DNA from: Desulfobacterales bacterium
Lineage (GTDB): Bacteria; Desulfobacterota; Desulfobacteria; Desulfobacterales; C00003060
Assembly: GCA_030616475.1 (NCBI GenBank)
Contig: JAUWXF010000015.1
Location: 1 to 42,811, forward strand
Direction of reading: 5' to 3'
DNA: 42,811 bases
Under the pieces are notes generated by a model. That model saw nothing but the letters and a program-made list of their open reading frames with translations, was not told the origin of the DNA and searched no databases. Position numbers and translations under genes: made by a program. The first letter of the stretch is position 1. Each line of letters starts with the position of its first letter. Shown here in pieces: positions 27,217 through 35,784 of the stretch.

Positions 27217-28401
27217 ATGACCCTCTTTTTTGCCATTGTCGTATCTTCATTTCTTGTCGTAGTGGCACTTCAATATGTCCTCATCCGTGTCATGCTTCCC
27301 CTGAGGCTTTCGAACATGGCAAGGGTCATCATCTCATCTCTTGTCAGCCTCAGCATAAACACCGTTCCCTTTTTGTACTTGAGAACAAACCACATCCTGG
27401 ATCAACTTCCCTGGTGGCATCGGGAGCTTATTGTATTTCCCTACGCCATTCTTATGGTCGCATCGGCTTGTTCGGGTATGCTCCTTTTACTCATTTGGCA
27501 TACAGGATCAATGTTGTCCCGGGTGTGGCCTCGGTTTGATAAAGATAGGCGAGGTTTTCTGGGAAATTCAGCAAGAACACTCGCAGGGACTTCCTTTGGT
27601 GTGTTGGCCTATGGCAGCTATTATGAGAACAAGACCACAGAAATATCCAGGGTGGTCCTATCATACAGCGGGCTTCACCCCGACCTTTGCGGGTTCAGGC
27701 TTGTCCACATCACGGATCTTCACGCGGGGCCGTTTATATCATTTGAAACCATAGCCAAGGTGGTGTCCAGGGCCAATGCCCTCAAACCGGATCTAATTGT
27801 CCTCACAGGCGATTACGTAAACCACAATCCCGCCTATATTCATGGTTGTCTTGAACTCCTTGACGACCTCAAAGCGCCTGCTGGCGTTTTTGGTGTATAC
27901 GGAAATCACGATTACTACACAGGCATAAACGCTATGAGAGATGGTTTTTCAAAGACCCGGATATCCATGTTAAGCGATAGCCACTGCGCAACAAAGGGGC
28001 TGGAGGGGGTGTTGAATATAATAGGGGTCGAAGATCCGGTCTCACGCTGGGCAACTGATGCGCAATTTCAGAATTTGGCAGAGATCTCTGCGCTTGTTGT
28101 CCCCCATCAGTTCAACCTGCTCCTTTCTCACAGGCCCGGTATATTCAAGGCATGCAAGGATTGGAACGTTCAACTATCCATGGCCGGTCATACCCACGGT
28201 GGACAGGTCATTGTCCCGACGGTCGGGGAGCGGGGGTTTTCCCTTGCAGGCCTCTTTGTTACCTATACCCACGGCCTTTATGAATCGGAAAAAGACCCCG
28301 AGGTGCGCATGTATGTGAACCGCGGCATTGGCACCATTATAGCCCCGGTGAGGCTCTTCTGCAAACCCGAGATCGTTGAGATCACCCTGACAATGGCCTA
28401 G
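27217..28401 (+). CDS. Membrane-tethered calcineurin-like metallophosphoesterase
   Basis: The N-terminal ~130 residues of this 394-aa protein contain about three hydrophobic helices. The catalytic domain follows with the metallophosphoesterase motifs in order: ITDLHAG, LTGDYVN, YGNHDYYTG, LLSHRPGIF and MAGHTHGGQ. The layout is that of the YaeI/YkuE-type phosphodiesterases, which act at the membrane surface and in some species on lipid A precursors or wall substrates; the substrate here is unknown. It converges on the NtrC-type gene, and a large inverted repeat in the gap could stop transcription from both sides. Confidence 0.9.
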   Translation: MTLFFAIVVSSFLVVVALQYVLIRVMLPLRLSNMARVIISSLVSLSINTVPFLYLRTNHILDQLPWWHRELIVFPYAILMVASACSGMLLLLIWHTGSMLSRVWPRFDKDRRGFLGNSARTLAGTSFGVLAYGSYYENKTTEISRVVLSYSGLHPDLCGFRLVHITDLHAGPFISFETIAKVVSRANALKPDLIVLTGDYVNHNPAYIHGCLELLDDLKAPAGVFGVYGNHDYYTGINAMRDGFSKTRISMLSDSHCATKGLEGVLNIIGVEDPVSRWATDAQFQNLAEISALVVPHQFNLLLSHRPGIFKACKDWNVQLSMAGHTHGGQVIVPTVGERGFSLAGLFVTYTHGLYESEKDPEVRMYVNRGIGTIIAPVRLFCKPEIVEITLTMA

Positions 28402-28404
28402 GGA

Positions 28405-28526
28405 TATCGGATTTCGGAATGCGGATTGCGGGTTACCAATGTCCGGTGACAATTGACTATTGAAGATTGACTATTGAAGATTGGGTAAGAAAGTATTTGA
28501 TATTTCCTTCAATAGTCAATAGTCAA
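28405..28526. repeat. Heptamer arms between converging genes
   Basis: GGATTTCGGAATGCGGATTG, then two TTGACTATTGAAGA words, then CTTCAATAGTCAATAGTCAA. The stem could act as a bidirectional terminator for the phosphoesterase and NtrC-type genes. Confidence 0.8.
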
Positions 28527-28527
28527 T

Positions 28528-29919
28528 TCAAACGTCATGGCTGGGGCTGGTAAGAATCCGAGAGTGCTCCGGAGCCGCTGGGATTTCATATTTTTTCATC
28601 TTGATTCTGAGTGTCTTGCGGTCAATACCGAGCAATCGGGCAGCCTGGCTCTTATTCCCCTCCGTGCGCTGAAGGACCTTCATAATGTGCAGGCGTTCCA
28701 TTTCCTCCAGGCGAAGCGGTTCCCTTGTAAGCACACTCGATAGCACTGTATTGGAATAGACAAGGTCCTGTGTGGTAATGGTCTTGTCTCGTGCAAATAC
28801 CACCAGCCGCTCCGCAGTATTCTCCAGTTCCCGGACATTGCCGGGCCATCGGTATTCTGTGAGTGCCTTCATAGCATTTGGGGAAAGGTCCTCAATCGGT
28901 TTCCCCTGTCTCCTGCTAAACCTGTCTAAGAAGTGATTCACCAGCAATGGGATATCTTCTTTACGCTCCCGCAGAGGCGGCATGTGTATGGAGACCACGT
29001 TAAGTCGAAAGAACAGGTCTTCACGAAAGAGTCGCTCGGCGATGGCCTTTTGAAGATCCCGGTTCGTGGCTGATATAAGGCGGACATCGACTTTGACGAC
29101 CTTGTGATCTCCTACCTTAGAGATGCACTTTTCTTCCACCGCCTTGAGGAGCTTGGCCTGGATTTCCAAGCTTATGTTCGATATCTCATCAAAGAATAGG
29201 GTCCCCCCGTGGGCCATCTCAAATTTTCCGTATTGGGTTGTATCTGCACCTGTAAAGGCCCCTTTGACATGACCAAAAAGCTCACTTTCAAACAGGGTAC
29301 TCACCAAAGAGCCGCAATCTACTGATATAAAAGGATGTCCCCGCCGCCGATTCATTTCGTGGATTTTGCGGGCCACAAGGCCTTTACCTGTACCACTTTC
29401 CCCCTGAACCAAAACCGTACTGTCTGTGGGGGCAACCATGGCTATCATCTCTTTGACCTTTTCCATGGCAGGGCTTTTACTGATCATTTCGGTGTGCGGG
29501 GTTTCCTGTTTTAGGCTTTGCTTGAGATACAGGTTTTCGATGGTCAGGCGGCGGTGTCCCATTACCCGGTTGACCAATTTGAGTAGTTCCTCTGGAGTGA
29601 ATGGTTTGGCTATGAAGTCAAAGGCCCCGAGCTTAATCGCCTTAACAGCGGTTTCAATGGACCCGTATCCCGTGATCATGACGACCATGGTCTCAGGATC
29701 CAGGTCCTTGATCTTCGCCAGGACAGATAGCCCGTCTTCGCCGGGCATCTTCAAGTCGAGGAGGATAAGGTCAAATGACCATTTTTCGAGCAGGGAGACC
29801 CCTTCACGACCACTTTGCGCCAGGCTGACGCTGTGACCATGTTTAGTGAGGGTCTGGAGACAGGCGTCCCGCATGAACGCGTCATCGTCAATCACCAGGA
29901 TGTTGTGACTCGCCTCCAT
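28528..29919 (-). CDS. Sigma-54-dependent response regulator, NtrC family
   Basis: This 463-aa protein has a receiver with phospho-acceptor Asp55 (LILLDLKMPG), a AAA+ domain with Walker A GESGTGKG, the sigma-54 contact GAFTGA and Walker B GTLFFDEI, and a C-terminal Fis-type helix-turn-helix (NKSQAARLLGIDRKTL). I chose the ATG of MEASHN because GAAGGAA precedes it and the longer frame reads heptamer repeats. The kinase gene lies just upstream on the same strand, so the two form a two-component pair. Target promoters would be -24/-12 type; I did not find a convincing one nearby. Confidence 0.94.
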   Translation of the reverse strand: MEASHNILVIDDDAFMRDACLQTLTKHGHSVSLAQSGREGVSLLEKWSFDLILLDLKMPGEDGLSVLAKIKDLDPETMVVMITGYGSIETAVKAIKLGAFDFIAKPFTPEELLKLVNRVMGHRRLTIENLYLKQSLKQETPHTEMISKSPAMEKVKEMIAMVAPTDSTVLVQGESGTGKGLVARKIHEMNRRRGHPFISVDCGSLVSTLFESELFGHVKGAFTGADTTQYGKFEMAHGGTLFFDEISNISLEIQAKLLKAVEEKCISKVGDHKVVKVDVRLISATNRDLQKAIAERLFREDLFFRLNVVSIHMPPLRERKEDIPLLVNHFLDRFSRRQGKPIEDLSPNAMKALTEYRWPGNVRELENTAERLVVFARDKTITTQDLVYSNTVLSSVLTREPLRLEEMERLHIMKVLQRTEGNKSQAARLLGIDRKTLRIKMKKYEIPAAPEHSRILTSPSHDV

Positions 29920-29927
29920 AAATTCCT

Positions 29928-30068
29928 TCGATTTCGGATTTCGGATTTGCGGCTGACGGCTTGAGAACAGTACGGATTTGGGATTTGGGCTGGCTATCAT
30001 TACCTGCTTTTCCCACTTGGAGTTTTAAATCCGCAATCCGCAATCCGCAATCCGCAATCCGCAATCAT
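29928..30068. repeat. Heptamer arrays flanking the kinase/NtrC junction
   Basis: GATTTCG words at 29930-29985 and five CAATCCG words at 30030-30065. The latter are translated as the C-terminal tail of the kinase. Confidence 0.85.
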
Positions 30069-30786
30069 TAATATCCTTCTCGGCCACGGGCAGGAAGATT
30101 ATAAACGTAGAACCATATCCTTTATGAGTCTCAACGGTTATGGTTCCACCATGTCGTTCCACTATACCATGGCAGATGGAGAGGCCCAGACCCGTTCCCT
30201 TCCCCTTTTCCTTGGTGGTAAAAAAGGGTTCGAAAATCCTGCCAAGGTTCTCCTCGTCAATCCCGCAGCCTGTATCCGAACACTCAATCCGAACCCGGCT
30301 TGAGTCAAGAACAAACTCGGTGCGCAGCGCCAGGGTACCGGTTCCGTCCATGGATTGTATCGCGTTGACAATGAGGTTGACAAAGACTTGTTCCAGCTTG
30401 TTTTCATCCCCTGCAACCCTGGGAAGGGCGGGATCAAGGTGAGTTTCAACGGAAATATTTTTCAAAAACACATGGTCTTCCAAAAAGCCAATCACATTGT
30501 GCAGAATTCGGTTGATCTGAACCGGCCCTGACTGACGGATTTCCTGATGTGCAAAATCCAGCAACCCCTGGACAATGATTTTACATCGATGGGCCAACTT
30601 GTTGATCTTGACAATGTTTTCCCTGCACGGGTCATCTTCAGTCAAATCTTCCATAAGCAGATGGCTGTACATCAGGATACCGCCAAGGGGGGTATTCAGT
30701 TCATGGGCGATCTCGCTGGCCAGCCTGCCCGTGGCCTTCAGACGCTCGGCAGCAAGGAGTGCCTGTTGTCTTTTGGAAGATTCCAT
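30025..30786 (-). CDS. Sensor histidine kinase without visible sensor domain
   Basis: This 253-aa NtrB-like kinase core has HisKA with His28 ([12 protein letters not shown]), the N box [37 protein letters not shown] and a final GSTFIIFLP. It starts only ~25 residues before the His box, with no PAS or membrane part. Upstream of the start lies a repeat mosaic, so the gene may be the surviving 3' part of a longer kinase. The last 13 residues ([13 protein letters not shown]) are a translated heptamer repeat (GATTGCG)n, so the tail is repeat-derived. It is the likely partner of the NtrC-type regulator. Confidence 0.88.
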   Translation of the reverse strand: MESSKRQQALLAAERLKATGRLASEIAHELNTPLGGILMYSHLLMEDLTEDDPCRENIVKINKLAHRCKIIVQGLLDFAHQEIRQSGPVQINRILHNVIGFLEDHVFLKNISVETHLDPALPRVAGDENKLEQVFVNLIVNAIQSMDGTGTLALRTEFVLDSSRVRIECSDTGCGIDEENLGRIFEPFFTTKEKGKGTGLGLSICHGIVERHGGTITVETHKGYGSTFIIFLPVAEKDINDCGLRIADCGLRI

Positions 30787-31035
30787 ATCGAACTTAGGGG
30801 CTCCGCCCCAATTGGCCGCCCTGCCCGCCCTGGTGCTCGTGCTTACTACAGGCTATCAAGCTGGCAAATCAGGTCTGGGCCAGGGGCGCACCTATCAATA
30901 TCTAAGCACATAGCCTATTAGCCAGGGCTGGGCCAGGGAGTATTGGAGTATTGGAGTGATGGGTTTAGAGAAAAAAATAATCCTTTCCGCCTTTATCACC
31001 AATACTCCAGCACTCCAATACTCCATCATTCTATC
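30786..31035. repeat. Mosaic repeat D-A-B-B plus octamer arms
   Basis: Module D, CAATTGGCC, A, a spacer, B, GCGCACCTATCAATATCTAA, B, then GTATTGGAGTATTGGAGT and its complement ACTCCAGCACTCCAATACTC. It is a diverged third copy of the unit that forms the 33.3/36.4 kb inverted repeat. I see nothing further in 31036-31225. Confidence 0.82.
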
Positions 31036-31225
31036 CGTGAAGCAATAGACAATAGGGTTGTTCCAACATTCCATCATGAGCGCAGACTTCACTACGTGTC
31101 CGTGTGGATAGCAGAGATCTATTGCCACTAAATGGCTCATGATTTAAATGAGTTGTAAAAATTCCGAGGTATGATATTACATGGCAGTCTTTTAGTAAAG
31201 CCATTTTTGTTTCGGCAACAGCGTG

Positions 31226-32284
31226 TCAAGGCAAGGATTGACGGACCTTGAGCGGGTCTGGGGAATTGCTCAGAATAATCAGGCATCTTTCGATATCAAG
31301 GTGAGGGAGCCGGTATTTTTTCATGGTAAGGGCAAGGCCCTCGGCCTCGATTTTTGAACGCGCAGCTTCAAGTTCGGCCTCCACTGACCTTCCCTTCACG
31401 GCAATCATTATGCCCGGCCGGCAGAGTAATGGAATGGCCTGATCCAGAAACCTGTCCAGCTTTGAAACAGCCTTTGACATAATGACATCATACGGCCGTA
31501 ATTCGCCTTTACCCCCACCCAAACCCTCCCCCTTGTCGAAGATCCGCCGTCTTTGTGGCGGAAAGGGGGAGGGCAGGGTGGGGGTGGTCTGAAGCTCTCT
31601 TCGGAGTTCTTCGGCCCGGATATGGCGGGCCTCGATATCTTTAAGGCCGAGGGTTCTTATGATATGTTTTTGGAAGCTGACCTTCTTCCTTGAGGCATCG
31701 ATCAGCATGAGGTGCAGGTCTGGCCGCAAAATTTTTAGGGGAATGCCGGGAAATCCTCCTCCGGAGCCAATGTCAAGAAGCCATGACCTTGGGGGGAGGA
31801 AAGGCAAGACGGGCAGGGTATCAAGAAAATGTTTTACTGCAATTTCAATAGGGTCCGTAATGGCCGTCAGATTGGTGAATCGATTCCAGGCCATAAGCTC
31901 TCTGGCATGGATGGCAAACCGGGCTATTTGAGACTGTTCCACGCGCATGCCCATGGCCCTTGCCCCCTCATCAAGGATGTGAGCCCATTCCGGTGAGTCA
32001 AAATCGATCTCTCTTCTGAGTTCAACGATGGTGGCTCCCCAGCCGCCTGCGGAGGACGGAGCCTCTGAGAAGGAGGCGACCATAGGGAAATCCTTGAGCA
32101 AACCGCGAACCCGATTTTTCAGAAATCCCTTGCCTTTGCCGTGGATAATCCTTACAGAATAAATCTTGGCCTTCCGGCAGGCATTCAGGTATTCTTTCAG
32201 CAGGTCGGGTATCTCTTTAGGAACAAAGGTGTGAAGGTCCAGAACATCCTCGATGGGGACCTTTACAGGTTTTTCGTATTCCAT
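31226..32284 (-). CDS. rsmG: Smr domain fused to 16S rRNA methyltransferase RsmG
   Basis: The first ~95 residues of this 352-aa protein are an Smr domain (VLDLHTFVP ... RIIHGKGKGFLKNRV ... GGWGATIVEL), a nuclease or nucleic-acid-binding unit of the MutS2 type. The rest is RsmG (GidB), which methylates G527 of 16S rRNA at N7, with the SAM motif LLDIGSGGGFPGIPLKI and later VIMSKAVSKLD. Both parts share one frame with no stop. About 25 residues (about 233-258) are translated from a C-rich palindromic repeat inserted in frame. The gene is divergent from the endonuclease IV gene. The fusion could aid ribosome binding, but that is inference. Confidence 0.9.
   Translation of the reverse strand: MEYEKPVKVPIEDVLDLHTFVPKEIPDLLKEYLNACRKAKIYSVRIIHGKGKGFLKNRVRGLLKDFPMVASFSEAPSSAGGWGATIVELRREIDFDSPEWAHILDEGARAMGMRVEQSQIARFAIHARELMAWNRFTNLTAITDPIEIAVKHFLDTLPVLPFLPPRSWLLDIGSGGGFPGIPLKILRPDLHLMLIDASRKKVSFQKHIIRTLGLKDIEARHIRAEELRRELQTTPTLPSPFPPQRRRIFDKGEGLGGGKGELRPYDVIMSKAVSKLDRFLDQAIPLLCRPGIMIAVKGRSVEAELEAARSKIEAEGLALTMKKYRLPHLDIERCLIILSNSPDPLKVRQSLP
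31511..31586. repeat. Palindromic C-rich repeat inside rsmG
   Basis: CCCCCACCCAAACCCTCCCC, then GATCCGCCGTCTTTGTGGCG, then GGGGGAGGGCAGGGTGGGGG. It is in frame and encodes a Pro/Gly/Arg-rich loop. Confidence 0.85.
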
Positions 32285-32457
32285 GGTTGATACTACATTC
32301 CCGAGATACTCTAAAAATGATTAGTCTTCCGTGGTTTTGCTTCTCGTTTGTCCGTGTTCGGCCATATATTGTCGACAGACCTTAACGATACCCATTTTTG
32401 TCGAGATCGCAAGGATTTCTCCAGCATATTATGAAAAGACGGAGTCACAACCATCAG

Positions 32458-33312
32458 ATGATCCTCCTAGGCGCCCATTTTTCCATTGCAGGCGGGCTGC
32501 ATAAGGCCGTTTATAGCGCCCATGACCACGGATGCACAACTTTGCAAATATTTACAAAAAACGCCAATGCCTGGAAAGAGCGCACTCTGACTGACCGGGA
32601 TATTGAACAGTTCGATGTTGCAAGAAAGAAGAGTGGGATAAAGTCCATCTGCTCGCATACTTCCTATTTGATCAACCTGGCGTCGCCTGAACGTAGGAAA
32701 TATGAGAGGTCCGTAAAGGCCCTTGAGTATGAGCTTGTGCGGGCATCTCAGCTAAGCGTACCCTATGTGATCATGCACCCGGGCTCCCACATGGGCACAG
32801 GAGAAGATGAGGGCTTGGGCCGAATCGCCCGGGGGATCAATACAATATTTGACCGTACACCAAATATTACCTGTCGGCTCCTCCTTGAGACCACTGCCGG
32901 CCAGGGATCGAATTTGGGTTACACCTTTGAGCAGTTGGCCCATATTTCAGATATGGTGGAAGCCAGGGAGAGGATCGGCATTTGTCTTGATACGTGCCAT
33001 GTCTTTGCAGCAGGCTATGATCTCCGTACGAAAACGGCTTACCAAGAAACCATGCAGGCCTTTGACAGAGTCATAGGTCTTGACCGTCTCTGTGTAATAC
33101 ACCTAAACGACGCGAAAAAGGGGCTGGGGAGCAGGATAGATCGACACGAGCACATTGGCGAGGGAGCAATCGGAATCGATGCCTTCTCCTTCATACTGAA
33201 CGACCCGCAGCTCAAGCGCCTTCCAAAGATCCTTGAAACCCCGAAGAAAAAAGGACCGATTGACTATGACCGCATGAACCTGAACCGACTGCGTTCCCTC
33301 ATCAGAACTTAG
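32458..33312 (+). CDS. nfo: Endonuclease IV (AP endonuclease)
   Basis: This 284-aa DNA repair enzyme cleaves at abasic sites and uses three Zn ions. Signature segments are LGAHFSIAGGL at the N-terminus, HPGSHMG, LLETTAGQGSNLG, CLDTCHVFAAGYD, HLNDAKKGLGSRIDRHEHIGEG and ETP. The ATG at 32458 matches the usual N-terminus (compare MKYIGAH); ATG at 32431 and TTG at 32398 are in frame upstream but not typical. The stop codon lies inside repeat module D, at the start of the left arm of a 99-bp inverted repeat. Confidence 0.95.
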   Translation: MILLGAHFSIAGGLHKAVYSAHDHGCTTLQIFTKNANAWKERTLTDRDIEQFDVARKKSGIKSICSHTSYLINLASPERRKYERSVKALEYELVRASQLSVPYVIMHPGSHMGTGEDEGLGRIARGINTIFDRTPNITCRLLLETTAGQGSNLGYTFEQLAHISDMVEARERIGICLDTCHVFAAGYDLRTKTAYQETMQAFDRVIGLDRLCVIHLNDAKKGLGSRIDRHEHIGEGAIGIDAFSFILNDPQLKRLPKILETPKKKGPIDYDRMNLNRLRSLIRT

Positions 33313-33327
33313 CTCCGCTTCGCTTCG

Positions 33328-33426
33328 CAATTGGCCTGCCCTGCCCGCCCTGGCGCGTGCTTCATGTTATCAGGTATCACGGGCCAAACCAGGTCTGGGC
33401 CAGGGGCGCACACTTCATATGTACAA
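33328..33426 (+). repeat. Left arm of a 99-bp inverted repeat
   Basis: It matches the reverse complement of 36350-36448 with one visible mismatch (GCGCACAC against GCGCATAC). It contains CAATTGGCC, A, a spacer, B and TTCATATGTACAA. Confidence 0.9.
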
Positions 33427-33469
33427 GCACGTAACCAGTTAACCAGGTCCTGGGCCAGGGTCGAGTGGT

Positions 33470-33806
33470 CGACCTGCCCGCCATTGCCATGTGTGCTGTC
33501 ATTCCAGTTGCTCGGCGAGCGTGGCGCTGGCAGGCGGGTGCCAGCATGTAAACTCGATGCGGTACGTGGCGACCTGCCCGCCATTGCCGTGTGTGCTGGC
33601 ATTGCAGTTGTCCGGCGACCGTGGCGCCCTGCCCGCCATTGCCAGAGACCTGCCCGCCATTGCCAAAGATGCTAGCATATAAGATGCATGCGGTACGTGG
33701 CGTTGGCAGGCGGGTGCCGGCACATAAGCTGAATACTGTCTCAGGCGTCGGCAGGCGGGTGGCAGGCGGGTGCCAGCATGTAAAGTCGTGGAGCGATTTT
33801 ATAACT
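33470..33806. repeat. Cluster of module C units
   Basis: Repeated ACCTGCCCGCCATTGCC and GGCGTTGGCAGGCGGGT ends with ~40-bp cores such as GATGCTAGCATATAAGATGC. Ends are imperfect inverted repeats of each other. About four or five units are merged here. A half copy of F closes the cluster. Confidence 0.82.
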
Positions 33807-33870
33807 TGAAAAGGAAGCTTGGGCGTTCTTAAGATCTATGGAACGCTTGACGGGTAAAGCCAATTCCTCC

Positions 33871-33899
33871 TTGACAGACTCTATGGGTTGCCCTAAGAG
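33871..33899 (+). promoter_or_regulatory. Weak promoter candidate for the LsrF-like gene
   Basis: TTGACA, 17 nt, then TAAGAG. The -35 is perfect and the -10 is poor. It lies about 55 nt before the start codon. Confidence 0.35.
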
Positions 33900-33952
33900 G
33901 ATTGAATATTCGCGATTGGCGATTCACGATTCCAAAGAGAAAGGAGATAGCT

Positions 33953-34843
33953 ATGCCAGATGCACAAGGAGTTTTGGAAGCAAGGAATGTATCCGACATG
34001 CCGTCGGAGCATAAAGCCACAGAGGGCAAACCGATTAAAGGTGCTGACAACCTTGAATGGGGAATGAGAAATCGCCTGTCCCGACTTATCAAGCCGGATG
34101 GACACTGCCAGTTTCTTCCCATAGATCATGGTTATTTCCAGGGCCCCACGAGGTGTCTCGAGAGACCTGGTGAAACAATCAGGGACCTCCTTCCTTATGC
34201 CGACGGTCTGTTTGTAACAAGGGGGGTTCTGCGCACCTGTGTGAATCCGGATGGTGATACCCCCATCATTATGAGGGTTTCAGGTGGCACCAGTGTCATC
34301 GGCGAAGACCTGTCCAATGAGATCCTCACCACCTCTGTGGAAGAAGTAATCCGGCTCAACGTGGCCGCCGTGGGTCTTTCCATTTTTGTGGGGAGTGATT
34401 ACGAGAAGCAAAGTCTGGAAAGCCTGGCCATGCTTGTCAATGAGTGTGAGGATTATGGTATCCCTGTTATGGCGGTCACAGCCATTGGCAAAGAGCTTGA
34501 GAAAAGAACCGCGCGCTATCTGGGACTATCCTGCCGGATTGCCGCTGAATTGGGAGCAAAGATTGTAAAGACCTATTACTGTGCAGAAGATTTTGAAAAG
34601 GTGACTAATGGATGTCCGGTGCCGGTGGTCATGGCAGGCGGACCAAAATGCGAAACCGAGCTGGAAGTCTTTGATTTTGTTTTCGATGGCATGCAGAAAG
34701 GTGCCATAGGGGTCAACTTAGGGAGGAATGTTTGGCAAAACCCCCACCCGGTGGCCATGATGAGAGCACTAAACGCCGTCATTCACGATGGGGCCACGCC
34801 CAAGCAGGCATTCGATTTGTTCAGAAGCCTGCAAAATGCGTAA
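33953..34843 (+). CDS. lsrF: LsrF-like class I aldolase/thiolase
   Basis: This 296-aa protein belongs to the DeoC/FbaB aldolase family. Long stretches resemble E. coli LsrF: LEWGMRNRLSRL, IDHGYFQGPT, TRGVLRT, GSDYEKQS, AAELGAKIVKTYY, GCPVPVVMAGGPK and VNLGRNVWQ. The Schiff-base Lys is expected in IVKTYY. The start is set by AAGGAG six nt before ATG; the longer frame reads repeats. LsrF handles phosphorylated AI-2, but no other lsr gene is nearby, so the real substrate may be another phosphoketose. The gene stands alone between repeat mosaics. Confidence 0.88.
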   Translation: MPDAQGVLEARNVSDMPSEHKATEGKPIKGADNLEWGMRNRLSRLIKPDGHCQFLPIDHGYFQGPTRCLERPGETIRDLLPYADGLFVTRGVLRTCVNPDGDTPIIMRVSGGTSVIGEDLSNEILTTSVEEVIRLNVAAVGLSIFVGSDYEKQSLESLAMLVNECEDYGIPVMAVTAIGKELEKRTARYLGLSCRIAAELGAKIVKTYYCAEDFEKVTNGCPVPVVMAGGPKCETELEVFDFVFDGMQKGAIGVNLGRNVWQNPHPVAMMRALNAVIHDGATPKQAFDLFRSLQNA

Positions 34844-34927
34844 GGGTGGTTAGCGGGGAGAACCTCCTCTTTGGCTGCTCATACTACTATATATTGCATC
34901 TTGTTGCCATAAGACCACAATATACGC

Positions 34928-34956
34928 TTGACATCCCCTGCATCTCGTGCTACCAT
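34928..34956 (+). promoter_or_regulatory. Sigma-70-type promoter candidate far from any gene
   Basis: TTGACA, 17 nt, then TACCAT. The next plus-strand gene starts at 35503, so the transcript would have a ~540-nt leader that includes a CTACAAC motif and the MITE-like unit, or it is a separate RNA. Confidence 0.45.
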
Positions 34957-34968
34957 AGTATCTCGGAA

Positions 34969-35003
34969 CTTCTACAACCTATTGAAGTTATAGATATTTA
35001 TTG
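34969..35003. repeat. CTACAAC motif, copy 4 (intergenic)
   Basis: ACTTCTACAACCTATTGAAG followed by TTATAGATATTTATTGG. It is similar to copy 3 over ~40 bp, including the flank TTGGNCGC. It lies 13 nt after the promoter candidate at 34928. Confidence 0.45.
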
Positions 35004-35130
35004 GCGCTATTGCAAGTTCGATTATTCCAATTGTGAGCGAAGCGAACTAACTTGTTGTCATATCTTTTTGGGAAGTGCTTCGATAGTCTGTCGTGGCAAA
35101 ACCCCGCTGTGCTCTCCCATGAAAAAGATG

Positions 35131-35386
35131 GGCATCCTTCATTCCTCGGTTTACACTTTTCAAGAATGCGGGCGCCAAGAGATAAATTCTTTTGTTCGTA
35201 CTTTTTGGTGTCAGGTGTCAGGAGCGAGAAACGCGAGACCTGCCCGCCATTGCCGTGTATGCGGGCATTGTAACCTCGGTGTGACCCAGGCGTTGGCAGG
35301 CGGGTCTGAAACCTGAAACCTGAAACCCCAAACCTGGTGTGGTGAAAAAAAGTGTAAACTACTTTATGGCGAAAATGAAGGATGCC
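35131..35386. repeat. MITE-like unit containing E copy 2 and a C unit
   Basis: The terminal inverted repeats are GGCATCCTTCATT...TTTACACTT at the left and AAGTGTAAACT...AATGAAGGATGCC at the right. Inside are GTGTCAG words, a C unit (35227-35302) and CTGAAAC words. No coding frame is evident. Of the surrounding 659-bp gap, 35004-35130 and 35387-35490 show nothing I can name. Confidence 0.8.
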
Positions 35387-35502
35387 AAAAGATGCTTAAT
35401 TTTTTACAGGAAGTTTTGTGCTGAAGCGTGCTCATGACTTGAAAGAAGATCTCGGATAAAATCAACAGATAGAAAAAGCTGGAACGTAACTTGTTGGATG
35501 AT

Positions 35503-35784
35503 ATGAAAAAATTGCGTGTAAAGTGCATGAAGTGCGGAAAAGAGTGGGAAAAAGAGTCCTCGGTTTCCTGGGGCCCCGACGATTTTACATCATCCCTGTG
35601 CCATCCCTGCTTTAGAGAGGTCATCTCTCCAATCATTCACAAGAAACAGTTGAGGGAAGGTAACTTTGATTGTTTTGGCAAAGCCGCGGATTATTGCGAT
35701 CAATTTCAATGCAAGTATAGACATTGGTGCCTCCGTTGGGAGGAGGCAGGAGAAGAGGCAAAGCAGATCGCCGGGGCGGCCTAA
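35503..35784 (+). CDS. Small Cys-rich zinc-ribbon-like protein
   Basis: This 93-aa protein has CMKC and CHPC pairs at the ends of the first ~35 residues, a likely zinc ribbon, then a second group FDCFGKAADYCDQFQCKYRHWC. It has no recognised family. Two frames of start are possible (ATG at 35503 or TTG at 35491). The reading frame is supported by its exact end: the stop codon TAA lies in the loop of a strong terminator hairpin. A consensus-like promoter lies far upstream at 34928. Confidence 0.65.
   Translation: MKKLRVKCMKCGKEWEKESSVSWGPDDFTSSLCHPCFREVISPIIHKKQLREGNFDCFGKAADYCDQFQCKYRHWCLRWEEAGEEAKQIAGAA

Noticed and set aside
30786-31035. tRNA or structured RNA gene
   Set aside because: The hairpins are repeat modules seen at many loci; no cloverleaf or CCA end was found here or elsewhere in the window.
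33470-33806. CRISPR array
   Set aside because: Units are of unequal length, in both orientations, with repeated rather than unique spacers, and no cas genes are present.
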